Shown: positions 17,698 through 25,933, counted from the first letter of the stretch. The stretch is 64,000 nt of DNA from Piscinibacter sp. XHJ-5 (GCF_029855045.1 NZ_CP123228.1:744001-808000), one strand, 5' to 3'. Notes: generated by a model not told the origin, from the sequence alone. Numbers and translations are program-made.

Positions 17698-19089
17698 GTG
17701 AAACGAGGGATGGTGCTGTCGGCGCTGACGCTTGCGCTGGTGCTGGCCGGTTGCGCGACGCCGCCGGCAATCGATACCGCGGCGCTGCCGGCCACGCCGG
17801 CGGCCTTCAAGGAAGGCGACGGCCGCTGGACGGTCGCCGCGCCGGCCGAGGCGCAGCCGCGCGGCGCCTGGTGGAAGGCCTTCGGCGACCCGGTGCTCGA
17901 CGGCCTGGTCGAGCGCGCCGACCGCGAGAACACGCAGGTGCAGGTGGCGGCGGCGCGGCTCACGCAGGCGCGTGCGCTCCTGCGCGGTGCCCAGGCCGAC
18001 CGCGCGCCGCAGGTCGGCGTGAGTGCGGGCGCCAGCCGCGGCACCGTGGCCGGCGCCGGTCCGGCGGCTTCGACGCTGGTCAGCGCGGGCGCCAGCCTGT
18101 CGTACGAGCTCGACCTCTTCGGCCGCATCTCCCGCACGACGCAGGCCGCGGCGCTCGACGTGCAGGCGAACGAAGCGCTGCTGCAGAGCACGCGCCTGCT
18201 GGTGCAGGCCGAAGTGGCGCAGACCTACCTGTCGCTGCGGGCGGTCGACAACGAGCGGGCGATCCTGCGCGACACGGTCGAGGCCTACCGCAACACGCTG
18301 CGACTGACCGAGCGGCGCCAGCAGGCCGGCGACGTCGCCGAGCTCGAAGTGTCGCGCGTGCGCACCGAGCTGGCTGCCACCGAATCGGAGGCTCTCGCGC
18401 TGGAGCGCAGCCGCGCCGCGCTGGAGCATGCCTTGGCGGTGCTGGTGGGCGAGGTCGCATCGGGATTCGCGCTGGCGGGCAGCGACGGTGCCACGGCATT
18501 GCCGATCGTGCCCGCCGGCGTGCCGGCCACCGTGCTCGCGCGGCGGCCCGACGTCTCGGCGGCGATGGCGCAGCTGAAGGCGGCGCAGGCGCGCGTCGGC
18601 GTCGCGCAGGCGGCGTGGTTCCCCGATGTGTCGCTGACGGCGGCCGGCGGCTTCGCCTCGCCCGAGGTGTCGGATCTCTTCAAGTGGTCCGCACGCTCAT
18701 GGACCGTCGGCGCGCTGCTCGCGCTGCCGCTGTTCGACGGTGGCCGGCGTGAAGCGGGCGTGCAAGCCGCTCGCGGCGGCTTCGATGCGGCGCTGGCCGA
18801 CTATCGCCAGAAGGTGCTGGTGGCGTTCAAGGACGTCGAGGACGAGCTTTCCGCCTTGCGCTTGCTGGCCGAGCAGTCGCAGGCGCAGGCGCGGGCGGTG
18901 GACTCGGCGTCGCGCGCGACGGCGCTGTCGGAGGCGCGCTACCGCAATGGTTTCGTCAGTCAGCTCGATCTGTTGGACGCGCAGCGAAGCGAGCTGCGCA
19001 ATCGGCGGCAGGCGGTGCAGGTGAGGGCGGCGCAGTATCAGGCGACGGTGGGATTGATCCGCGCGCTGGGCGGCGGCTGGGAGTCGTAG
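17698..19089 (+). CDS. Outer-membrane efflux lipoprotein (OprM/NodT family), 463 aa
   Basis: A TolC-like trimeric exit channel completing the tripartite pump. A signal peptide with lipobox LAGC (Cys near residue 19) shows lipid anchoring. Two repeated OEP domains contain the family motifs SYELDLFGRISR, LARRPDVSAA, PLFDGGRR and YRNGFVSQLDLLDAQRS. I chose GTG at 17698 because AGAAAGGAAC lies about 7 nt upstream and the signal peptide then begins MKRGM. An in-frame ATG at 17671 would overlap the pump gene by 14 nt. It is the last gene of the operon. Confidence 0.94.
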   Translation: MKRGMVLSALTLALVLAGCATPPAIDTAALPATPAAFKEGDGRWTVAAPAEAQPRGAWWKAFGDPVLDGLVERADRENTQVQVAAARLTQARALLRGAQADRAPQVGVSAGASRGTVAGAGPAASTLVSAGASLSYELDLFGRISRTTQAAALDVQANEALLQSTRLLVQAEVAQTYLSLRAVDNERAILRDTVEAYRNTLRLTERRQQAGDVAELEVSRVRTELAATESEALALERSRAALEHALAVLVGEVASGFALAGSDGATALPIVPAGVPATVLARRPDVSAAMAQLKAAQARVGVAQAAWFPDVSLTAAGGFASPEVSDLFKWSARSWTVGALLALPLFDGGRREAGVQAARGGFDAALADYRQKVLVAFKDVEDELSALRLLAEQSQAQARAVDSASRATALSEARYRNGFVSQLDLLDAQRSELRNRRQAVQVRAAQYQATVGLIRALGGGWES

Positions 19090-19108
19090 CCCGATTCACC
19101 GGGGCCTG

Positions 19109-19134
19109 CCCCTCTCCCGCAAGCGTGAGAGGGG
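19109..19134. terminator. CCCCTCTC/GAGAGGGG hairpin between convergent genes
   Basis: An 8-bp perfect stem (19109-19116 with 19127-19134) lies between the convergent outer-membrane factor and enamidase genes. It belongs to the CCCTCTCC...GGAGAGGG palindrome family seen at 29922, 36488 and 55424, so it may be a REP-like element used as a terminator. Confidence 0.55.
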
Positions 19135-19153
19135 CCGCTGTGCTCACCTCGAA

Positions 19154-20344
19154 TCACGACACCACCACCGGAATCTCCGTCGCCGGCGGGGTGTTCCGGC
19201 TGCGACCGCAGCGCACGATCCCGTCGATCATCACCATCCCGACACCGGGAATGTCCCCGAGCTGCACGCTCTCCAGCAAGGTGCGCCCCGCCGTGTGCTG
19301 CGCGCGGTCGAGGAACACGAAGTCCGCCGCGCGCCCCGGCTCGATCAGCCCGCAATTCAGCTGGCGCAGCCGCGCCGTGTTCCCGGTGGCGAAGCAGAAC
19401 ACCAGCTCCGCCGGGATGCCGCCCAGGCTGGACAGCAAGGCGATCATGCGAAGAATGCCCAGCGGTTGAACGCCCGATCCCGCCGGCCCGTCGGTGCCGA
19501 GGATCACCCGGTGCGGGCACTTGAGCTGCATGGCGGCCTGCGCCGCGGCGATCGCGATCTTCTCGTTGCCGTTGTGCACGATCTCGATCGCGCGCCTGGA
19601 CTTCTCGCACAGCTCGCACACGTGGGCCTCGGGCAGCGCGGTGTGGCCGCCGTTGATGTGGCCGATGATGTCGGCATCGGCCTCGAGCACCACGTCCTTG
19701 TCGATCAGGCCCGAGCCGGGAATCGACGGCCCGCCGGTGTGGATGGTGCTCTGGATGCCGTGCTTGCGCGCCCACGCCACCATCGCCTGCGCCTCGTAGC
19801 CGGCCTTGACCGAGCCGAGGCCGACCTCGCCGAGCAGCGTCACGCCGGCATCGGCCAGGTCCTTGAAGTCCTGCTCGACCATGCCCTTTTCGAGCACCGG
19901 CGCGCCGGCCAGCACCTTCACGCCGCCGGGGCGGAAGTTGTCGAACGCGCGCTGGGCGGTGATGGCCAGCGCCTTCAGCCCGACGATGTCCTTGGGCCGG
20001 CCGGGCAGGTGCACTTCGCCGGCGGAGACCATCGTCGTCACGCCGCCGTTCAGCGTGGAATCGATCCAGCCGAGCTGGTTCTGCCGCGGCGTCCAGTCGC
20101 CGAACACCGGGTGCACGTGGCTGTCGATCAGGCCCGGCGCCACGCAGGTGCGCCTGGCGTCGATCAGCAGGTTCGGCCCGGCGGTGTCGCAATCGGCCTC
20201 CTTGCCGACCGCGACGATGAGGCCGTCGTTCGCGACGATGGTGTCAGCCTCGAGGATGGGGCGGTCGATGTCGCCGGACAGCAGCAAGCCGATGTTGCGG
20301 ATGACGACCTTGCCCGATTTCCCAGTGGCTGCAACGTCTGCCAT
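19154..20344 (-). CDS. ena: Enamidase-like amidohydrolase (6-oxo-1,4,5,6-tetrahydronicotinate hydrolase), 396 aa
   Basis: A metal-dependent amidohydrolase expected to open 6-oxotetrahydronicotinate to 2-formylglutarate and ammonia. It follows the Eubacterium barkeri enamidase closely as I remember it: IRNIGLLLSGDI at the start, metal ligands in GLIDSHVHP (His76, His78), GGVTTMVSAGEVHLPGRPKD, GEVGLGSVK, TIHTGGPSIPGS, GHINGGHTA, catalytic Asp in GTDGPAGSG and a C-terminal SRNTPPA. GAGGAG lies just before the ATG. It is the third gene of a minus-strand operon (FNR, TetR, enamidase). The neighbouring 6-hydroxynicotinate reductase makes its predicted substrate, which strongly supports the call. 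Confidence 0.87.
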   Translation of the reverse strand: MADVAATGKSGKVVIRNIGLLLSGDIDRPILEADTIVANDGLIVAVGKEADCDTAGPNLLIDARRTCVAPGLIDSHVHPVFGDWTPRQNQLGWIDSTLNGGVTTMVSAGEVHLPGRPKDIVGLKALAITAQRAFDNFRPGGVKVLAGAPVLEKGMVEQDFKDLADAGVTLLGEVGLGSVKAGYEAQAMVAWARKHGIQSTIHTGGPSIPGSGLIDKDVVLEADADIIGHINGGHTALPEAHVCELCEKSRRAIEIVHNGNEKIAIAAAQAAMQLKCPHRVILGTDGPAGSGVQPLGILRMIALLSSLGGIPAELVFCFATGNTARLRQLNCGLIEPGRAADFVFLDRAQHTAGRTLLESVQLGDIPGVGMVMIDGIVRCGRSRNTPPATEIPVVVS

Positions 20345-20354
20345 GGCAGTCTCC

Positions 20355-21071
20355 TCATGCGCTTCGCTTCAGGCGCGCCGCGCTCTCGCGCACCGCGACA
20401 GCGCTCAGCACCGTGTCGATGATGACCTGCGCCCAGTGCGTCATCGCCGTGTCGCTCTCCAGCTCCTCGCCGAGGAAGGCCGACAGCGTGAAGCGGTTGG
20501 ACAGGTAGAAATAGCCCATCGCGGCGATGGTGAGGTACACGTCGCGCGCGATCACGTCGCTGCGGAACACCCCTTGCGCCGCGCCGTTGCGCAGCACGCG
20601 TCCCAGCACCTCGATGGCTGCCGACGAGTACTCGCGCGCGCGCAGCGACTTGGCGATGTGCCGCCCGCGGTGCAGGTTCTCGGTGTTGAGCAGCGTGATG
20701 AATTCGGGGTTCCTCTGGTAGTAGCCCCACATGAAGCGGATGATCGCCTGCAGCGACTCCACAGGCTCGTCGGCGTCCAGCACGAGCTGCGACTCCGCCT
20801 CGTTGAACCGCCGGTAGGTCTCCTCCAGCACGGCGATGAAGAGCTCTTCCTTGCTGCCGAAGTAGTAATAGATCATCCGGTCGTACGACTTGGCCGCCTT
20901 GGAGATCTGCTCCACGCGGCCGCCGTCGAAGCCGTGCTTGGCGAACACCTTGGTGGCCGCCTTCAGGATGCTGTCGCGCGTGGCCTGTGCCGCCAGCTCG
21001 CGCACGCCGGGCCGCCGGCCCGCGACGGCGGAGCGCGGCGAGGCGCTGCGGCGCGACGTGGTGGTGGCCAT
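20355..21071 (-). CDS. TetR-family transcriptional regulator, 238 aa
   Basis: An N-terminal TetR helix-turn-helix (TRDSILKAATKVFAKHGFDGGRVEQISKAAKSYDRMIYYYFGSKEELF) after a basic Ser/Arg-rich extension, followed by a helical ligand-binding domain with the TetR_C pattern. It lies between the reductase partner and enamidase genes, starting 2 nt after the FNR stop and ending 10 nt before the enamidase ATG. It therefore probably represses the locus from the large dyad at 21939-21980, responding to a nicotinate-pathway intermediate. The ligand is inferred only. Confidence 0.88.
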   Translation of the reverse strand: MATTTSRRSASPRSAVAGRRPGVRELAAQATRDSILKAATKVFAKHGFDGGRVEQISKAAKSYDRMIYYYFGSKEELFIAVLEETYRRFNEAESQLVLDADEPVESLQAIIRFMWGYYQRNPEFITLLNTENLHRGRHIAKSLRAREYSSAAIEVLGRVLRNGAAQGVFRSDVIARDVYLTIAAMGYFYLSNRFTLSAFLGEELESDTAMTHWAQVIIDTVLSAVAVRESAARLKRSA

Positions 21072-21073
21072 CG

Positions 21074-21847
21074 TCACTGCTCGGCGAAGGCGCGCTCGAT
21101 GACGAAGTCGCCCGGCGTGGAGGTGTTGCCCTCCTTGAAGCCACGCTGCTCCAGCATGTGCTTGAGGTCGCGCAGCATGCCGGGGCTGCCGCAGATCATC
21201 ACGCGGTCGTTCGCCGCATCCAGCGGCGGAAGCCCCAGGTCCTCGAACAGCTTGCCGCCCTCGATGAGCTCGGTCACGCGCCCCATGTTGCGATAGGCCT
21301 CGCGCGTGACGGTCGGGTAGTACCGCAGCTTGCTCGTGACCAGCTCGCCGAGGAATTCGTGGTTGGGCAGGTGCTTGACCAGCAGGTCGTGGTACGCCAG
21401 CTCGTCGACCTGGCGCACCCCGTGCACCAGCACGACCTGGTCGAACTTCTCGTATGTCTCGGGGTCGCGCACGATGCTCATGAAGGGTGCGAGTCCGGTG
21501 CCGGTGGACAGCAGGTAAAGCCGCTTGCCCGGGACCAGGTAGTCGATCACCAGCGTGCCGGTGGGCTTGCGGCCGACGACGATGGTGTCGCCGGGCTGGA
21601 TGTGCTGCAGCCGCGAGGTGAGCGGGCCGTCGGGCACCTTGATGCTCAGGAACTCGAGGTGCTCCTCGTAGTTGGCGCTGACGATGCTGTACGCGCGCAG
21701 CAGCGGCTTGTTGTTGACGCGCAGGCCGATCATCGTGAAGTGGCCGTTGTTGAAGCGCAGCGCGGGGTCTCGCGTGGTGGTGAAGGTGAACAGCTTGTCG
21801 GTCCAGTGGTGGACGCTCAGAACCCGTTCCTCGTTGAAGGCGCTCAT
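21074..21847 (-). CDS. fpr: Ferredoxin--NADP(+) reductase, 257 aa
   Basis: A short-form FNR of the bacterial Fpr type: FAD-binding LLRAYSIVSANYEEHLEF (RxYS motif), pyridine-nucleotide loop STGTGLAPF, VHGVR, and C-terminal MICGSPGMLRD with a terminal aromatic-poor tail. It moves electrons between NADPH and ferredoxin or flavodoxin. The ATG at 21847 is preceded by AGGAGCG; an upstream in-frame ATG at 21904 is less likely. As first gene of the operon facing the ferredoxin-dependent 6-hydroxynicotinate reductase, it probably supplies that enzyme's low-potential electrons. No ferredoxin gene is seen in the locus. Confidence 0.9.
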   Translation of the reverse strand: MSAFNEERVLSVHHWTDKLFTFTTTRDPALRFNNGHFTMIGLRVNNKPLLRAYSIVSANYEEHLEFLSIKVPDGPLTSRLQHIQPGDTIVVGRKPTGTLVIDYLVPGKRLYLLSTGTGLAPFMSIVRDPETYEKFDQVVLVHGVRQVDELAYHDLLVKHLPNHEFLGELVTSKLRYYPTVTREAYRNMGRVTELIEGGKLFEDLGLPPLDAANDRVMICGSPGMLRDLKHMLEQRGFKEGNTSTPGDFVIERAFAEQ

Positions 21848-21938
21848 GACCGTTGGACGCTCCTGATGGGTGAATTCCCGAGTCCGGGAGGGTGCGGCCG
21901 ACAAAGGGAAAAAACCGCCTTGCGCCGGCGTCTCCGCC

Positions 21939-21980
21939 CATGTAGTATCCGCAACATCAATGTTAAGCGAATACTACATG
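21939..21980. promoter_or_regulatory. 42-bp dyad operator in the divergent nicotinate-locus promoter
   Basis: Left arm CATGTAGTATCCGC (21939-21952) and right arm GCGAATACTACATG (21967-21980) are inverted copies matching at 13 of 14 positions. The 14-nt spacer holds a second small dyad, AACAT/ATGTT. TAGTAT in each arm could be the -10 box of a divergent promoter. It sits between the FNR-TetR-enamidase and the 6-hydroxynicotinate reductase operons, so the TetR protein is the obvious binder. Confidence 0.75.
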
Positions 21981-22012
21981 AACTGCAATCGGCAGGGCAA
22001 GGATCGCAGGAC

Positions 22013-23584
22013 ATGACTGAACACACCAAGACTGACGGCCTGCCCGGCCTGCCCGAGGCGGGCGCCGTGCCGCAGGTGCTCGAGAAGGCGCGTCCGCGCA
22101 ACGAGCGCATGGCGGGCAACAAGATCGAGTGCAACGCCTGCCCGGTGCTGTGCCAGATCACCGAAGGCAAGAGCGGCGCCTGCGACCGCTACGCCAATGT
22201 CGACGGCGTCCTGGTCCGGGTGGATCCGGTGATCCTGCTTCGCCGCTCGGCCGGGCGCATCGGCGACGAGGTGGTGGCATTCGAGGCGCTGCCAGCCACC
22301 GACGAGCCGTCCGACGCCGTCTTCGTCACCGGGGTCGGCTCCTCCACCACCTACCCCGACTACAAGCCGGCGCCGTTCATCGTCGCGTCGCAGGCCGACG
22401 GTGTCGACATGGTGACGGTGGTGACCGAAGGCATCTTCAGCTATTGCAGCTTCAAGGTGAAGATCGACACCGACCGCTGGCTGGGCCCCGAGCAGGCCAA
22501 CGTGCGCTGCAAGGGCGAAGTCGTGGGCCATGTGTCGACGGCGGAGTACGGCTCGCAGATGCTGTCGCTCGGCGGCGTGCACCACCTCACCGGCGGGAGC
22601 AAGAAGGAAGGCCGCGTCACCGTCGAGATGATGCAGGCGCTCGGCAACAAGCAGCCGGTCGACCTCACCATCGAGGGCGGCGCGCAGATCGTCGTGCAGG
22701 CCGGCCGCGCGCCCATCGTCAACGGTGTCGAGGAAGAACGCATGCGCGTGGGCTGCGGCTCGGCGACCATCGGCATCTTCGCCAAGCAGTTCTACGGCCG
22801 CGCCGACGAGGTCGTGGTGGTCGACGACCACATCACCGGCGTGCTCACCGAGCACCAGGCCGGCCGCTGCCTCGACATGCGGCCGTCGGGCATCAGGATC
22901 CGCGGCCGCAAGTCGACGCCGGGGCGCTACTTCCAGGTCGCCAATCCGGGCACCGGCTGGGGCGGCACCGACATCGCCGACCCGCTGTCCATCATCGAAG
23001 GCTGGGATCCCGAGGTCGCCTGGCCAGGCCTGCGCCTGCTGATGGTGTCGACCACCGGCGAGCATTCGCAATGGCTGGTGCTCGACGACGCGCTGGTGCC
23101 GCGCCCGGCGCCCATGCCCGAGGCGGTCGCCGCCATCGTGTCGCGCATCGGCGAGAACTGCGAGCCGTCGCTGGCCACCGTGCTGTTCCTCGGCGGCGCG
23201 GGCGGCAGCCTGCGCGCGGGGGTCACCGAGAACCCGGTGCTGCTCACGCGATCGATCAAGCAGGCGATGGTCAACGTCACCTGCGGGGGCGCGCCGGCGT
23301 ATGTGTGGCCGGGCGGCGGCATCACGGTGATGGTCGACGTGGCGCGCATGCCCGACAACAGCTTCGGCACCGTGCCCACGCCGGCGCTGGTCGCGCCCAT
23401 CGAGTTCAGCATGCGGCTGGACGACTACCGGGCGCTCGGCGGGCACATGGAGCACGTGCGCCCGCTGGCGCAGGTGCTGGCCGAAGGCGCATGGCACCAC
23501 GACGGCGCGCCCACTGCGCGGCGCTGGCTGCCGCCGTCGGCGGCCAATCCGTGGCCGCTGGGGCAGGCGCCGCTGCTGGGCTGA
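22013..23584 (+). CDS. hnr: 6-hydroxynicotinate reductase, 523 aa
   Basis: This is predicted to reduce 6-hydroxynicotinate to 6-oxo-1,4,5,6-tetrahydronicotinate using reduced ferredoxin, an iron-sulfur flavoprotein reaction known from Eubacterium barkeri. The N-terminus carries an Fe-S motif with Cys40, Cys43, Cys47 and Cys57 (ECNACPVLC ... GAC). The rest has glycine-rich segments (TGVGSSTTYPDYKPAPF, GCGSATIGIFAKQFYGRADE, NPGTGWGGTDIADP, FLGGAGGSLRAG) typical of this uncommon family. ATG at 22013 follows AGG by four bases and AAGGATCG further up. It heads the plus-strand operon and diverges from FNR. The gene symbol is the Eubacterium name. Confidence 0.85.
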   Translation: MTEHTKTDGLPGLPEAGAVPQVLEKARPRNERMAGNKIECNACPVLCQITEGKSGACDRYANVDGVLVRVDPVILLRRSAGRIGDEVVAFEALPATDEPSDAVFVTGVGSSTTYPDYKPAPFIVASQADGVDMVTVVTEGIFSYCSFKVKIDTDRWLGPEQANVRCKGEVVGHVSTAEYGSQMLSLGGVHHLTGGSKKEGRVTVEMMQALGNKQPVDLTIEGGAQIVVQAGRAPIVNGVEEERMRVGCGSATIGIFAKQFYGRADEVVVVDDHITGVLTEHQAGRCLDMRPSGIRIRGRKSTPGRYFQVANPGTGWGGTDIADPLSIIEGWDPEVAWPGLRLLMVSTTGEHSQWLVLDDALVPRPAPMPEAVAAIVSRIGENCEPSLATVLFLGGAGGSLRAGVTENPVLLTRSIKQAMVNVTCGGAPAYVWPGGGITVMVDVARMPDNSFGTVPTPALVAPIEFSMRLDDYRALGGHMEHVRPLAQVLAEGAWHHDGAPTARRWLPPSAANPWPLGQAPLLG

Positions 23585-23631
23585 GGAGGGCACGCAGATG
23601 CACAGTCAAGAAGCCGTTCGTTGAACACACC

Positions 23632-24558
23632 ATGCCCGCGCAACGCCAACTCCTCCCCGACGGCCGCTGGCACTTCCAGCACGGTCCGATCGACCTGCTG
23701 ATCGGCGCCGAGGGCGACTCGCTGGCGCTGTCGCACGTGCACCTGGCCGCCTGGCACCGCTTCGAGACACTGCTCGACGAGCTGGTCGGCGAGCTGCGCC
23801 TGCTGCGCATGCCCGTGACCGGCTCGGCGTGTCCGCTGCAAGGCGACGTCGCTCGATGCATGTGGGTGGCCTGTCATCCCTACCGCGCCGGCTTCATCAC
23901 GCCGATGGCGGCCGTGGCCGGCGCGGTGGCGCAGACGGTGATCGGCTGCTACCGGCGCGAAGGCATCACGCGGGCGTGGGTCAACAACGGCGGCGACATC
24001 GCGCTGCACCTGACGCCGGGCACGTCATGGCGCATCGGGCTGTTCGCGGATCCGACGCGCTTCGATCCACGCACGCCGCTGCAGGTCGATGCCGGCTTCA
24101 CCGTTCACGCCAGCCTGCCCGTGCGCGGCGTCGCCACCAGCGGATGGCGCGGACGCAGCTTCTCGCTGGGCATCGCCGACAGCGTGACCGTGCTGGCGCG
24201 CACCGCGGCCGAAGCCGATGCCGCCGCCACGGTGATCGCCAACGCGGTCAACCTGGAGGACGATGCGCGCATCGTGCGCCGGCCCGCCTGCGAGCTGAAG
24301 GACGACACCGACCTCGGCACCATCCCGGTGACGGTGGACGTGCCGGCGCTCGACGAAGACGCGGTGCGGCGCGCGCTCGCTGCGGGCGAACGGCGCGCGC
24401 GCGAGCTGCAGGCGCTGGGCCTCATCTGGTCCGCGGTGCTGTGCTGCCAGGATCGCTACGTGGTCGTCGAAGCCGAGCGCCGCAGCCAGCTGCCCCAGAT
24501 CGACGCGACGCTGCCGCGCATGTCGGTCGACCGCCGCGTTGGTTCAGTATTTGCTTAA
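23632..24558 (+). CDS. UPF0280 family (ApbE-superfamily-like) protein, 308 aa
   Basis: The protein follows the UPF0280/COG2122 pattern: QRQLLPDGRWHFQHGPIDLLIGAEG, then the ApbE-like core ITPMAAVAGAVAQTVIG and WVNNGGDIALHL, and GVATSGWRGRSFSLGIADSVTVLA. ApbE proteins transfer FMN to target proteins; UPF0280 members have no proven function. Its place directly after the flavoprotein 6-hydroxynicotinate reductase suggests cofactor attachment or maturation, which is inference. ATG 23632 is the first usable start; an earlier ATG at 23598 behind AGGAGGG encodes only eight codons before a stop. Confidence 0.75.
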   Translation: MPAQRQLLPDGRWHFQHGPIDLLIGAEGDSLALSHVHLAAWHRFETLLDELVGELRLLRMPVTGSACPLQGDVARCMWVACHPYRAGFITPMAAVAGAVAQTVIGCYRREGITRAWVNNGGDIALHLTPGTSWRIGLFADPTRFDPRTPLQVDAGFTVHASLPVRGVATSGWRGRSFSLGIADSVTVLARTAAEADAAATVIANAVNLEDDARIVRRPACELKDDTDLGTIPVTVDVPALDEDAVRRALAAGERRARELQALGLIWSAVLCCQDRYVVVEAERRSQLPQIDATLPRMSVDRRVGSVFA

Positions 24559-24559
24559 C
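24546..24559. promoter_or_regulatory. 14-bp motif shared with the divergent promoter
   Basis: AGTATTTGCTTAAC is the reverse complement of GTTAAGCGAATACT at 21962-21975 with one mismatch. It overlaps the UPF0280 stop codon and ends 9 nt before the first DUF1185 start. Two near-identical 14-mers in control positions of one locus suggest a common operator, possibly for TetR. Confidence 0.55.
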
Positions 24560-24568
24560 GAAATCACG

Positions 24569-25225
24569 ATGAACACGCCACCGATGATCGACGTGCGCCG
24601 CGTGCTGACGCAGGTGGAGGACATCCACCACGAGTTCGGCCCGCCGCCGACGCAGCCGCTGCGCCGCGGCGCCATCGCCGCGGTGCTGCGCAATCCGTTC
24701 GCCGGCCGCTACGAGCCGGACATCCTGCCCATGATGGACGCGCTGCAGCCGCTGGGCGTCACGCTGGCTCAGCAGCTGCAGCAGGCGATGGCCGTGACGG
24801 TGGAGCGCATCGAAGGCTACGGCAAGGGCGCCATCGTCGGGGCGGGCGGCGAGCTGGAGCACGGCGCGCTGTGGCACGTGCCGGGCGGCTATGCGATGCG
24901 CGCGCTGCTCGGCTGGAAGGGCGACCGCCAGGCCTATGCCCAGGGCCAGGGCGAGTCGAAGAAGGGGCAGCCCGGCAACGGGCTCGCCATCGTGCCCTCG
25001 ACCAAGAAGGTCGGCGCGCCGGGCACCGCGCTCGACGTGCCGCTCACCCACATCAACGCCGCCTATGTGCGCAGCCATTTCGACGCGATGGAAGTGCGCG
25101 TGCCCGGCGCCCCCGCCGCCGACGAGATCGTGCTGATCCTGGTGATGAGCTGCGGCCCGCGCGTGCATGCGCGCGTCGGCGGATTGAAGGCCGCCGACAT
25201 CGCCCGGTGGGACGGCTTGAGGTAG
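24569..25225 (+). CDS. DUF1185 (amino acid synthesis) family protein, copy 1, 218 aa
   Basis: A member of the PF06684-type family, paralogous to the next gene: both contain RNPFAGRY/ENPFAGRY, the GYGKGAIVGAGGELEH/SYGKAAIVGEAGELEH loop, GTALDVPL/GTAIDVPL, and VRSHFDAMEVRV/VRSHFDAMEARV. Copy 1 has an extra ~12-residue basic/Gln insertion (RQAYAQGQGESKKGQP). Biochemical function of the family is not established to my knowledge. Operon position after 6-hydroxynicotinate reductase suggests a step or accessory role in nicotinate breakdown. It has no clear Shine-Dalgarno site, fitting translational coupling to the preceding stop 10 nt away. Confidence 0.8.
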   Translation: MNTPPMIDVRRVLTQVEDIHHEFGPPPTQPLRRGAIAAVLRNPFAGRYEPDILPMMDALQPLGVTLAQQLQQAMAVTVERIEGYGKGAIVGAGGELEHGALWHVPGGYAMRALLGWKGDRQAYAQGQGESKKGQPGNGLAIVPSTKKVGAPGTALDVPLTHINAAYVRSHFDAMEVRVPGAPAADEIVLILVMSCGPRVHARVGGLKAADIARWDGLR

Positions 25226-25236
25226 AGGAGAAGCAG

Positions 25237-25821
25237 ATGCCCGCGAAGATCCGCAAACTGATCGTGCAGGTCGACGAGACGCGCCAGGAGATGGGCCGCG
25301 CCATCGATCCGCCGGCGCGCAAGGCGCTGGCGATGGCCGTCATCGAGAACCCCTTCGCCGGACGCTATGCCGACACGCTCGACGAGCTGGTCGACATCGG
25401 CGAGGAGCTCGGCGCGCTGCTCGGCGAGAGGTGCGTGCAGGCGCTGGGCATCGCACCGGGGCGTGCGCACAGCTACGGCAAGGCCGCCATCGTCGGAGAG
25501 GCCGGCGAGCTCGAGCATGCCGCGGCCATCCTGCACCCCAAGCTCGGCGCGCCGCTGCGTCGCGCGGTGGAAAAGGGCGCGGCGCTGGTGCCCTCCGCCA
25601 AGAAGCGCGGCGGACTCGGCACCGCGATCGACGTGCCGCTGGGCCACAAGGACGCCGCGTTCGTGCGCAGCCACTTCGACGCGATGGAAGCGCGCGTGGC
25701 CGACGCGCCGCGCGCCAACGAGATCGTCGTCGCGGTGGTCGTCACCGACAGCGGGCGTCCGCTGCCGCGCATCGGCGGGCTGCAGGTGAGCGAGATCAAG
25801 GGTGAGGATGGGTTGCGGTGA
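25237..25821 (+). CDS. DUF1185 (amino acid synthesis) family protein, copy 2, 194 aa
   Basis: Second tandem member, 11 nt after copy 1, with a good ribosome site (AGAGGAGAAGC before ATG). It is shorter than copy 1 and retains the conserved family core (ENPFAGRY, YGKAAIVGEAGELEHAAAILHPKLGAPLR, GTAIDVPLGHKDAAFVRSHFDAMEAR). Tandem non-identical copies suggest a hetero-oligomer or two related substrates. It ends the reductase operon; the next gene lies beyond a hairpin repeat. Confidence 0.8.
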   Translation: MPAKIRKLIVQVDETRQEMGRAIDPPARKALAMAVIENPFAGRYADTLDELVDIGEELGALLGERCVQALGIAPGRAHSYGKAAIVGEAGELEHAAAILHPKLGAPLRRAVEKGAALVPSAKKRGGLGTAIDVPLGHKDAAFVRSHFDAMEARVADAPRANEIVVAVVVTDSGRPLPRIGGLQVSEIKGEDGLR

Positions 25822-25841
25822 GCAACGGCATGAATGCGGTA

Positions 25842-25901
25842 ACCACGGAGCCACGGAGACGCAGAGGAGCACTCTTCCCTGTGTCTGCGTGGCTCCGTGG
25901 T
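25842..25901. repeat. Palindromic repeat, copy A (ACCACGGAGCCACGG type)
   Basis: Left arm 25842-25864 and right arm 25879-25901 are complementary at about 21 of 23 positions (ACCACGGAGCCACG... / ...CGTGGCTCCGTGGT). A related copy lies at 27151-27219, so the pair brackets the binding-protein gene. This is a dispersed hairpin family (CCACGGAG-CACAGAG type) that I have seen in other high-GC bacteria. It may act as a terminator or stabilise mRNA ends. Confidence 0.8.
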
Positions 25902-25933
25902 GAATGAATTCCTTCCATCAAGAGGAGCGTTCC

